From contig NC_133295.1 of NCBI RefSeq assembly GCF_005239225.2, forward strand, positions 13,144,001 through 13,208,000: 64,000 bases of DNA, given 5' to 3'. How positions within the stretch are numbered: position 1 is the stretch's first letter; each line of letters starts with the position of its first letter. The DNA comes from Populus alba (Eukaryota > Streptophyta > Magnoliopsida > Malpighiales > Salicaceae). The position numbers and the translations under genes are program-made. The notes beneath the pieces were generated by a model. It was not told the origin of the DNA. It saw only the letters and a program-made list of their open reading frames with translations, and did no database searches. Shown here one piece after another: positions 12,784 through 24,307 of the stretch.

Positions 12784-15700
12784 TAACGATCTAACTCAAC
12801 CACAATAACAACAACTCTTGAAGTGTCTTCCTTCCTGTGTTTGTGTTTCTGGGCTGCGGAGGAACCTTAAAGCAAAAGTAAAGTGGCAGGGACGAAGGAT
12901 CCTATTAAAATAAGTCTGCATGAGTCTACTTCTACTCGAAGAAATTGTTTGCTTTTTTGCTTTTGAGTTCCCTCTCCAGCAAGATAATAGTAAACTATAA
13001 AATATTAGTCTCGCTAGTTTTTGACTAATGAGTTAAATAATCCCTCTAGTTTCAAAAAACAAACTAATTAGTTCTTATGTTTTTAAATTCACACCCTTAA
13101 CATGATTTGTTTCATCTATTTCATGTTCTTTTTCAATTTATTTCATTTTTTATTTTAAGTATCTATTTCAAGAGAAGAAAAAAGTAGTCCGTAGTAGATA
13201 TTACGATAAGCTTACAAGGAGAAAAGAAAAAAAAAACAATTAACAACAACGAATAAAATCAATTATGTTTGATAAAAAAATTAATAATTTTTTTATAAAA
13301 CAAGTTTAGAATGAAATTCCTAATAACTCCAAAGTGTCTTCCTTCCTGTGTTTGTGTTTCTAGGTTGCAGAGGGATCTTAAACACATAAGTAAAGTGGCA
13401 GAGACAAAGGATCCTATTAAAAGTAAGACCTCATGAGTCTACTTCTACTGTAAGTTGTTTGCTTTTTGGCTTTTGAGTTTTGACCCCACTAATAATAATA
13501 ATAAAGAAAAAAAGAAAAGGAAAAGGAAAAGAAAAGAAAACTCGACTAAACCTATATACTCACTCTCAAGCAGGTCCCAAATCTATAAATTTATCAAGTT
13601 GATCTCAAATGTTTAAAGCAATTCTCAATCAGGTATTTCTAATATAAATCATATATAAATATTTTATTTAATAATTTAAGCTTTTAAGTTGAATTGGTTC
13701 AATTTGATATATAACCAAGTGGTCACAAGTTCAAATCTTATCACCCCTATTTATTTGATAAAAATCAAGCACAAGTTAATGTGGGCCTGTATAAATTTCT
13801 TACCCGAATTAAGGGCTTTCATTTAAAGGGATGTTTTAGAGAATAATATAAATCATATCTTAAAATTTCACCTAATAGGTTAAGTTTTTGGTTGAATTGA
13901 TTCTTTGACATGGAGATTAATTATTTATGTGTTTTAAATTATTTTGAATTAAAAAAAAAAATTTATTTTAAATTAATTATTTTATTATTTTTAGATATTT
14001 TGTTGATAAAAGAATCGATAAAAATAACATATCCAAGTTTAATGTCTTAACTCAATATTCTTTTTTTCATAAATTTTCAGGGTAAACTATAAATTATTCT
14101 CTCTAGTTTTGCGAAATGAGTTCCTGAAACTAATTAATTAGTCTTTATATTTTAAAATCAGCCCACGACTTGATTTGTTTCATCCATTTCATGTTTTTTT
14201 CCAATTAATTTCATTTCATTTTAATTTTAAGTATTAATTTCAAAAGAAAAAAGAAAGATAATATGAAAAGACTATTAAAAAGAAAATATTTTTTTGAATA
14301 AAAATTATTAAATTAAATATGTTTAACACTGGTAAAAAATTAATTAATTAATTTTCGAAATTAGAAAGACTATTCAATTTATTTTGAAAATATAAAAAAG
14401 AACCTAGCTAATTTATAATTTACTCTTCTTATCGCTAATGACTATCAAAGCACCACTAAACTTTGACTTACGTTACCAAAATACGTTACCAAACTCTCAA
14501 CTGAGTCCCAAATCCATAAATTAATCAATGTCATCTCAAATGTTTAAAACAGTTCTCAATCAGGTCTTTCTATTAATGTTCATCAATATTTTTTTCAAAT
14601 TTTCTTTAATTTAATTGTATAAATTATGCGTATAAGATTAAAACTATTAAAAGAAATTGATTAAACGATACAATTGAGAAATGCAAGAAATATTTTTAGA
14701 TTAATTAAGTTGAAAAAATGTATAGATTGGAAATGTAATTGAGAACAAGTAAATGGATGTACGATTAAATTGATGTTTTCTTTTATTATGTTTATTGGAA
14801 ATTTGACTTAGTTTTTTTTTTTTCGAAAATATAATTTTTAGTTAGTTTTTTTGTGTTAAAGGGGTAACATAACATAGCCAAGTTTAATGTCTTAACTCGG
14901 TACTCTTCTTATATTAGGCTTAAAAAAATTAGTGATCCTAGTGTTACTTGTAATTGAGCCCAATAATATCTAGGGTAGATTATAATTTATAGTTAGTTTT
15001 ACTTGTAATTGAACTATGATAATCCTAAATAAAGTAAATTAAAATAAATTATGAAACTTAATTCCAATAAACTTATTGTTGAATGATAAAATTGAGAAAA
15101 AATTTATCTATAAAGAGAAATAATAAAACAACCTAAGTTTATCCATATTAACTCGTAAAACTCATGACCTAGAACAAAAGAGTGAGGTAATTTCATAGAA
15201 AATAAATTGAAACAAATAAAAAAACATTATTCATAATCAACAAAATGTTCAAGATGTTGAATAATGAAATTAAAAAAATATATATCATTTAAAAATAGAT
15301 AAAAAACTCGAAACAACTAAGTTAACTCATTAAACCCTTAGCATAGATCATGAGACTAATATAACAACCAAAAAAGAAAACCATAATAAAATTATGAAAG
15401 TTCAATCTTCAATAAACCAAGTGTTCAATGATGAAGTTAGGGAAAAACATAGATTTAGTTAAAAAAAAAAAAAAGATTATTCACATAACAAAACTACAAA
15501 ACGGTTAGAACAAAATTGGAATTTTAGGCTGGAATTTGACTAAAAAATCTAGAATGGACCAAGATCCTAAGCGAGATGAAATTTATTCCGAGTTATTTTG
15601 TTTTTAAAAAAAAAAAACTAGTACAAGATATATCAAACATTCTCGATGAAACAAAACAAAATTGACAACCTTGACAAATAATGTTGATTTGTCAAACACA

Positions 15701-16260
15701 ACACTTTTTGGAAGAATATATGAAATATAATGAAATTGAAGTTCTCAAAATTATGAAAGTGTAAGTGTTAGTTACATCATTATAAAACTTGGACTAGCTT
15801 GTGGGTTAACCTAGGGCCTGGACTGGTTTGGGTTAACAAAAAAAACATTTAATAATTTTTCTTAGTCAAACTCAGATGATCTACTTGGTTGACTCAGAAC
15901 CTAAATGATCTGACCTAGCTGACACCATTTTAAATTTGGGATAAAAAAATTCTCTATCTCAAAATAGGCAGCAACCATGTAGAACACCTAATACCCTCTC
16001 CCTTTCCAGTCCCAATCATGCTTCTTCATTTTCTTTTTCCCTCGTAATTGAGGGCCTTACTCCTCTTTGCAACATCTCTTCTTACTCCTCTAGTTAATTT
16101 ATCAGCAATGAGAAGTCTTGCCTCAACCTTTCCCTCTCCCCCAATAGAGAAAACCAAAACAAGACCAACCAATGGCATTGATGTTGTCACACTCAGACAT
16201 TGCAGTGACCGATTGAAAGTTTTCATGTAATTTATCGGACAAAGAACAAATATCTAGCTT
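12784..16260. other. gene-free A/T-rich upstream region of copy B with duplications
   Basis: No gene is seen. The first part is the promoter and 5' UTR side of copy B. About 12815-12980 is repeated at about 13330-13490 (the block with TGTCTTCCTTCCTGTGTTTG). A second block, about 12990-13190, recurs at about 14080-14260, and 13560-13640 recurs at 14485-14575. So the upstream region grew by tandem duplication of about 0.5 and 1.1 kb followed by decay. The rest (14600-16000) is A/T-rich sequence with no recognised element. Confidence 0.6.
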
Positions 16261-18300
16261 CTCGTTTTTTAGGGAATTTTTTAGTTAAAGGAGTCACCAC
16301 CTAGTATTATGGTCACTAGAAATCCTAATTGGTCAACAGAGATTTAATGGTACGAAACTAGTTACGCAAAAAAAAAGATATTATCACCACTTAAGTATCC
16401 CACTTGAGGCAGACTACATTGTTGATTTTGTTTAAAATTGCTAAGAATTTGTTTTTTCTTTTTTTTTTATTCTTCTTATTATGTTCTTGAATCTGGCGTT
16501 AGTATATAGTTCCTACAAATATTTTCAACTTTAGCATTGATAATTATTGCAAAAAAAAAAAAAAAACATGGTTTTCCTGACTCTAATATCAATGACTAAT
16601 TTTACAAAAAATTAAATTGAAGAAGAATTTTCCTATTCCATCTCTTTTTGTTTATCCTTTTATTATTATTTTCTCCTTTTAGATGGAAATAAAAGGAACA
16701 TTACACAATAAAGTTTGCATTTAACACAATAATGGTTCATAGATTGAGCACATATTATAAAAAAATACAAAACGCGAAGAAAAAAATAAAACAAAGTGCA
16801 AGGGGCCCACAAATAAATTAACGAAGATCTCTAAAACTTTTCAAAATTTTCTAATATGAAAAACAAATTTGTTTGGCCAAATATCAAAATAAAAAAGGGA
16901 TAAAATACATGGAAAATACATAAAAATATGTTTTTTTCAAATACACCCTTAGCAAACATAATTTGTATTAGCTGGGCCTAAGGCCCAGACACAGCCCAAT
17001 TTTATTCTTCTTTTTTTATACTGGACTGGGTCTCGCTTAGCCGTACGGGTTCCCGGCTCAGCTCCCTTTTCTTTCTTTCTTGTTTTTTTACTTGCAAGCG
17101 TGCGTGAACAGAAGGGGAGTAATTAAAGTGCGGGGAGGGGGGGAATTGAAAGTGACTTGCGTGTTTTTGCAGCGACCTTGAGCGGCAAAATGCTGGTGCT
17201 GGATGAAGCACTCCTCGGACTTCCTCTCTGCTCCTCGTCTTCTCTTCCTGGTCTTTACGTTTTGCTTTCTCAAGACCCAGTCCTCTCCTCCCTTCCGCTC
17301 TCTTTTCCTTTTATTTTCTTTCTGGTTTTTATCTCTGTATCGTCTCTGTTTTTTGTTTTTTTTTCGTTCTCTCTCTCTCGGTCTCTTTCTCTGCGTTTTT
17401 TTTTTCTTTTCGTTTTTCCTCTGGTTGATGGGATTAACTAGGTGAAGGGAAGTTGAAGTCCCCTGTTCCTCTCGAGCCCTCTCTGTTTTTGGTTCTGCCT
17501 CCCTTGTTCTCCTGGTCTCCTCTCGTCTGGTTCTCCCCCCTGCTTTTTATAGGGCTGGACTTCTGGTGGTTCATCTGCCACCGTCTCTTCCCTTTCAGGA
17601 TGAGAATAAGCGTGGCTTGGGGTGTTGGTTTTCTGCCCGGACTCGGACACCAACAGTCCTGCCACGGCTGGACTGTTGGTGGTGGATTTTGACCCGGACT
17701 CTGGCTGTGTATTTGGAGGGGCAGCATGATTGGCTTGGGACCCTTGGTAGACCACATCGGTCAGCGTTTGCTGCGTTTGAGCCGCCCGTCATGGGTGGCA
17801 TTTTGAATTTTTTTCTCACAGGAACAGAGGAAGAAGACGATGAATGGGAATGAAACGGCGCCGTTTCTAGGCTGGGGCGGCTCGTTTTCCATTTGGTCCT
17901 CGAAGTTGACTTGTTCTAATTAAGCCCCTGGTCCAAATTATAGTTAGACCCCTGGATTTCGGAGCCTATTCACTTTGGTCCCTGGAATTTAAGTTATTGC
18001 CATTTTGACTCAAATTGACCCTGAACTTTGATATTTCTTCAATTAAACCTCTGATTGCATTAATTAACTAAATCAAAGTTTAATTATGTCCCCAAACTTA
18101 TTAATTCTTTTAATTTCTAACAAAATTGACTCCCAAACTTAATTCAATTCTGATTATTTCTCAAAATTTTTAATTTGTGTTGACTTAAACCAAATTTCAA
18201 ATTATTTTTCATTCATTTTCATTTTTTAGTGAATTTATGTTGTCAAAAATTTAATCATGACAAGTGTCTTCACAAATATATCATCCACTGGTCTGTGAGA
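16260..18300. repeat. probable decayed LTR-retrotransposon sequence
   Basis: It contains phrases I associate with plant Gypsy-type LTRs: a GAGTCACCACCTAGTATTAT stretch near 16289 and a 'TTTGGTCCCTGGAATTTAAG' style stretch near 17972. It also has a sharply more G/C-rich and pyrimidine-rich core (17000-17870) than the flanks. Several overlapping open frames on both strands there (about 17157-17853) are low-complexity and not convincing genes. No paired LTR, primer site or pol domain was found, so the class is a guess. Confidence 0.35.
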
Positions 18301-20079
18301 CTTATAAATTGGTGGTTGGGTTTGTAGTACCCAGTTTTCTAGTTATGGTCGCGGAAAAGTGAAAGAAAACACAAGAAGAAAATATTGGTTACGCTATGCT
18401 TTCACTATTTACCTTTTACAAAATTAAGGTAATTTATTGAACATTGCTTTATTAGAATCGATCATGCAGGACTGATTCTCTAAAATCTTCATTGGAGAAG
18501 TAATTATGGTGGTGCTTTTAAAAGCTATTGGAGTTTGTAACTATTGAAAATTTGTTTTAATAAAACAAATTATAGGTGAAAGAAAAATTAATCTCAAATA
18601 ATCTTTTTTGCATTGTATTGTTTTGGCTAACCTAACTCTCAAATTAAAGTTTGATTCATTTTCTTCTATTCATCTAAGTGATTCTTGACTTTGACTGCCA
18701 CTTATTTTGAAATATTATTCACAATTTCCATCATAATATGATTAATTATTTCATTTCTTTATTTTGATATCCAATTTTGAATTAACATCTTATAATTCCC
18801 TAATCATTCTTTTATAAGATTTCTTATTTAAGTTTTGAAATTTCCCTACTTCATGTTCTAGACTTTTTTCACCATTTTGTCTCTCTAAGATTTTTGGCTC
18901 TAGAATGTCATAGTTAGATCTCTCATTCATTGCCAAAATCCCTTTATGATAATTTTTAATTAATCATTTTCATTTTTTGTTCATGTTTTTCTTTAATTTC
19001 TTCGAAAATAAGCCTATATTTTTCTTTAATTATTTTGTTAGCTTCTTCCACCATTTGTTCAAAGAGTGTATATTTCTCTTTTACATTGATAAACCTGCGT
19101 TCTTCTTTTTCATTTTCTATTGCTACCTTTGGAATAGTAATTTCGATCTTCCTGGTATTATAGTTTCAAAGAAACATATATGAGATTCCCATTATAGTCA
19201 CCAATTATTTCAGGTTTTTTCGTCCTTGCCTCAACTAACAGAATTTTAAATTTCAAAATTAGATACTAAATTTAATGTTAACAATCTGAACTTCAGACAC
19301 TGTTTTTATAACTCTAAACTTGTAGTTCCAAATTTATAACAATATTTTAAAATTTTTATGGTACTTTAATATGTAGATTCAAACTTATTGGCAAATCTAA
19401 GTTTACATACCAATTATTGGAAATTAAACACAAAGTGTTTGAACCTTTTAAGTACTTATTGATTGATCAAACTCTTATTAAAATTATAAATGCATTTGCT
19501 TTTATATTTATAGAAAAATTACAACCTCCAACTATCATAATCCAATAAAAATTTTAACTAACTAAGTCAACAAGGAGAACTAATTAGTCTAACCCAAATC
19601 TTTTATTTTATTAAGAATTTCTTACTTACACTAAAATTTACTAGTCTAACATAAATATTTTTTTAATCAAGAATTTTGACTTACATTAAGATTTTATTTA
19701 ACAGTTATTATAAGAGCGAATTAGTGCTAAAAGAACTATCCTTTACCTTATTATATTATAGATTCTTTCCACCATTTCTACAGGGATGAAAAATGGTTTG
19801 CTATCCTTTACTACTAGGATGTCGAAATTGTTTTTGTTAATATATTTTATCCAAATATATTTAGTAGGTAACAAAAATTTCAGGAAACAATTTTTTTTTC
19901 AAAGTTTAAAATAAAAAGTTTGGTAGCTTTATTGAGAAAAAAAAAATAGAATTACACGTAATAAATTATTCTGAATCACATGGAATTAAAAAAAAAAATA
20001 GTATGCAATAAAATAAATCACAAAACATAGTTTCTTGTACGGTGGCCAAATATATAAGGCACACGAATCATAAACTATA
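18300..20079. other. A/T-rich intergenic sequence, nothing recognised
   Basis: Strongly A/T-rich and pyrimidine-tract-rich, with no open frame of note, no element ends and no similarity to the neighbouring genes. Confidence 0.5.
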
Positions 20080-20283
20080 TTATTCATTGTCACAGTCATC
20101 AACGGTGTCATCTGCAAGGTCATCGGCACTCTTGCAATCGACATTGTCATTAGATAGGTTATGGGCACTATCATCGGCACTCTCGCAATCAACATTGTCA
20201 TCAGCTAGGTCATCGGTAAGGTCATCAGAAGTGTCACCTTCAAGGTCATCGGCACTATCATTGGCGGTGTCACGTTGACATTC
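20080..20283 (-). other. Asp-rich repetitive reading frame
   Basis: Read on the minus strand this frame is open for about 67 codons to TAA at 20082-20080. It is dominated by Asp, Ala, Ser and Asn (SADD, DDLADD, DNVDC units), with a duplicated block of about 57 bp. It has no ATG start. It may be the end of copy psi's last exon or a coding-derived minisatellite. Another frame is also partly open, so the true frame is uncertain. Confidence 0.4.
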
Positions 20284-20934
20284 TGGAAACCGAGACTGCT
20301 ATTCCCATTTCAAACAAATGGATGACATTACTGAGATAAGATCGAGCTAAAAAGATCAGAGCTTGTAGGGTGGGATTGTTTAGATAGCTAGTTTTGTGGC
20401 TTTCGACATAAAAAAGCCTATCCGGCTTGGCTTCTCCCAAGAAGCTGATTCTTACACCCTTCCATCTTGCTCGCGATTCCGATTCCTTCGTGGGCGAAGG
20501 CAGCCGGCCATAATCTCTTCGATCCCTTCATTTATATGCCAGAATAAAGAGAGATTGGGTAGTTCTTCTCCCGCACGGGAGAGCTGTCTGAGGTCGATTG
20601 TGCATCCGGTAAGCTCTATCGGTATTCATCTCCAGAGCCCGGTCAGAGCTGACTTTCACGCCTCTCCAATCCTCGATCAAACTTGCCCAGGCGGTTTCAG
20701 ATCAGGAAACCTACGAGCTGACCTTATTGGTTGACTTATTCCTAGAAGCTCTCTTCCTTCTACCCACAGGAGGGCTTCGATCCCTTAATTAGGATCGGTT
20801 GATTTCATGCTGACGAGGCAATGAGAATTAAGGAGGTCACGACGATGCTACCCGTTTTCATTTCATGGAAGTCCCCGGTCCTCCCAGCCGGGGGGCGGAT
20901 CGAATCGGAAAGGGAGTTCGATCAGAAATAGACA
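20284..20934. other. probable organelle-derived (mitochondrial) insert
   Basis: About 650 bp with markedly higher G/C than the surroundings and abrupt edges (a TCTGGAAACC to CGAGACTGCT transition on the left, end at about 20934 on the right). The sequence style resembles plant mitochondrial spacer or intron DNA, but I cannot name the locus. Both flanks look like pieces of one minus-strand gene tail, which supports an insertion. A decayed nuclear repeat is the alternative. Confidence 0.45.
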
Positions 20935-23660
20935 GTTTCACCTACAAGGTTATCGACAATGCCATTGGCACTGTTGTCGGTATTCTCGTTGGGATTGAAA
21001 TTGTCCAGCTTCAGCATGTGTCTCTTGATTATCTTTCTGACCGTTATTGACGCCTCGTCTCCTGCTTTCTTTGCCGCAACTGCATCCCAATCCCCTATGA
21101 ACGATGCCATTGCAACTCCTACCCTTGTCATGCCACCTATTCCCAGCGCTACGTACGCCTCTCACAGCCTTTTCCTTTAATGTATTGTAAACCTTATGAA
21201 GAAAACACCATGTGTGCTATGTGATTATTGAGTAGAAATATTCCAATACATGTACATATAAGAAACTTTAATTGATGCAATATATATCTGTATATAATAT
21301 AAGAAACTTTGCTGCTATGAGCAATGGGGGCCTTATCATAGAACAGTCGTGGTCTTGGGACACCACGAGCAGCAAGAAGATTGATCATGCTTTTAAAGCT
21401 TGAACATCCCAACCTAATTTTCCTTTTAGAAACTAGGATAAAATTACATGAATCGTCAATAGTCGATGATTGTTTGGGATTTTAGAACGTGAAAGAGCTT
21501 TCCCTGACTGGTATGAATTTTAATACGAGGAAATTACCTTATAAAAATCTGGTTTTCGTTTTGGATTTCATTTTCTCAATGTCACAAAGAAGAATTTCCC
21601 TGACTGCTGGAGACATCTGATATAGAGAAAGCCATTAATATATAGGAAACTGAATAAAAATGACATGCCTGTTAGAAATTAATTTTAAAATTAGTGATTT
21701 TTTAAAATTTAATTCAGATTTAATCCAACCAATTTCAGCATTTTATATCGATAGTAGCCCATGTATATATGCGAGCATCATTTGTGAGTCTTTCGTCCAG
21801 GTTTGAAACTCCTTAGCAATCATACTTTCAAAGTGAAGGATTATAAACTATGAAGTATATGATTTCAAAGGTTGAGTTAATGTATTACGTTAGCAATTTA
21901 AGGAGAGTACTCTTTATTCTCAAACGAAATAATAAACAGATAATTATTGCATGCTGTCCATAGTTAACATTGCATTACCTTTACATCCCTTTTCAAATTG
22001 GTGCATGGCGTCCTGAACAATATGATCAATGGAAGCCTCAAACCCATCTCTAGATGCCTCCTTCACCCTCTTTACCAACCTGTTCATAAAACTTTTTAGT
22101 GCACTATAATGCAGATGTCGCAGCATGTCAACATAAGCTAGGTGCAGAACCTACATAACAGACCAAAAACTTGATCACCAGGAACACTGATAGATTTTTA
22201 GGTCAAACTAGAAAAATATTGCAGGCAATACTGAAGAGGTATCACCTAATTACAGAAGCAAACGAAAATGTTTACATATTAATTAAGGCCTTACTTTTAG
22301 TGCCTCTATTTCCAACTCTTGTCGTTTCTCATCTCTAATACTTTCTTTAAAATGAGTGGCCTCCATGTCATGTCTATTGAAAAATCAGTATTACAAGCCC
22401 ATAAGAAACAGTAGAGGTTCCAAATCAAGTTGAACAAGAAGTTGTATACTTCAATATTTCATGTGGAAGAAAGCTACTGAGATAGAGGAAACTTCCAATA
22501 CAGCCCATGTAATGATCATACTGCTGTAGTGCATGCTTTGCAACATTTTGATTCTGCATTGAATAGAAGAGATGCATGCAGAACGTATAACTTTCCAAAA
22601 TACAGAGCAAGATGTACACATACTGGGAGAGGGAGTTTTTCAAAATAGATATGAGCTTTTTCCTAAACTTCGGTTCTGGACCAGTCTGTATGAAATCAAT
22701 TGTATAACGAGTGATATGATTCTTACATCAAGGTAGCACAATAACTTTTGTAAGAAGAAACAAATACCTTATCAGATTTCAAACGACTGAGCGTCTCCTT
22801 GGTAATTTGTTCCCATCGAAATGTGGCAATCATCACCTAATAAATAAAATTGAGAAATACAATCACACAGGAAAATCTAATTAATTTTTCGCAAAAGAAG
22901 TCATCAATATATAAATAAACCTCCATAGCAGGAAGATCCAGATCCTTGTTCTCCTTTATGGTTTTCCGTATCTGTTCTGCACGAAGGGGAAACCCTGAAG
23001 CAGGTTGGACGCCGTTCTTTATTATCACCAGCAAGACCTCCCGGAGAGATAGAATGGAAGAACCGCTGCCTTAGCCGATCAACCTGTAAAATACATCACG
23101 TAAGGGATTTCGGTCAGTAATAACAATAATAATAGCACAACTAGGTAACCCAAAAGCATAAAATTCTAAATAAATTTGGTGATAGGAATTGTTTAAAAAA
23201 GATAAAATAAAAATATTTTAATTAACCAAACAAGACTTTAAATTTTTATATATTTCTATATATAAATATTGTAATGCCGAAATTTAATATCATTTTTTTG
23301 TGAAAATCTAATTATCATCATTTATATTATATAAAAAAAATTAGGGACCATTGGCCTATCTGAATAATAAAAAATAGATTATAAAGTCTGATTAACAAAT
23401 TATGGAGTGATAATAACTATTATATTATTATTATTATTACTACTATTACTACTAATACTACTACTAACAATGACAAAACAATTCATGATACCAATGGCTG
23501 TGAATTCTAATTTATTTGGTAAAACAGAAACAAAGCTAAAGCCTAAAATACTAGAAAAACACAATCCATCAGTTGAAAACAATTAATTTACCTTATCTTT
23601 TAAACTTCTCCTCCTCTAATTCATAGCTAGGCAAAGCAGTGACGTACCTCCACCTTCATT

Positions 23661-24307
23661 TTATATTAATAATAAGAACACAAAGAATTAGCACCGGTCG
23701 AAAAACTATACCAATCAAGAAATTTAAGTTAATAAATGAAACTTAAGAAATAATATCATTTCAAAAAACCATAATAAATTAAAAGCTTAAATTATTAGTT
23801 GATACCTAAAGAATTAATGACTTTATATTAACTCATTAAAAAATATATTTAGTTTTGGATTTAATTTGATCCCCTCCTTCATTTCATGGTTAACTAAAAG
23901 TGGCTTGAGTTTTATGTCAGTTGATCCCCTCCATTTCTGTTCACAAGAGTTATGCTTTCTTTTGATACAAAAGAAAGTTGGAGATTATTATTATTTACAG
24001 AAAATATCATATTAAAAGTTTCCTCTTTCCGGTCACGGTAGTGACATCCTCCTTATACCTCCATTGATTATTACTCTACAATACCGAATTCGATTAATCT
24101 ATGATGAGAGATTTGCAAGATTACCATTTATAGAAAACTGAAAATATTTTTTACCATTTTGTAGAAACTGATGATATTTTTACCAGTACCGCTTATCAAA
24201 TTACAAACAAACTTCTTTCATCAGATTCACCATAACATGTTGCATGGATCGTTGGACACACAATTAATATTAACTGTCCAAGTGTGGATTTGCCATTATT
24301 ACTGTTG
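23661..24307. other. junction spacer between copies psi and C
   Basis: About 23852-23920 matches the first 80 bp of the window (an intronic position in copy A). From about 23925 the sequence matches the 3' flank of copy B (about 5625-5990). A recombination junction therefore lies near 23921. No gene is present. Confidence 0.7.

Larger units (their letters stand above)
20080..23660 (-). pseudogene. RHD3-like, copy psi (exons 9-14 remnants plus possible tail)
   Basis: Remnants in array order: exon 9 (about 23590-23655, early stop), exon 10 (about 23082-22919, opens VDRLRQRFFHSISPGG then shifts frame before [17 protein letters not shown]), exon 11 (22836-22768), shortened exon 12 (22685-22624), exon 13 (22373-22295) and exon 14 (22150-21979). 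No exons 1-8 are present. Further downstream, weak traces may be exon 15 (near 21525-21615) and exon 18 (near 21300-21400). A last-exon-like stretch at about 21163-20935 has hydrophobic and Ala/Gly residues then SITVRKIIKRHMLK; a G/C-rich insert interrupts it, and beyond the insert an acidic frame ends at 20080. Frameshift and stop in exons 9-10 mark it as dead. The downstream assignments are inference. Confidence 0.7.

Noticed and set aside
17157..17853. Overlapping open frames on both strands in the G/C-rich block
   Set aside because: Pyrimidine-tract low complexity, no recognisable domain, no splice or conservation support; more likely decayed repeat.
20042..20278. Ser-rich plus-strand frame
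   Set aside because: It is the opposite-strand shadow of the Asp-rich repeat; Ser arises from reverse-complement GAT/GAC codons.
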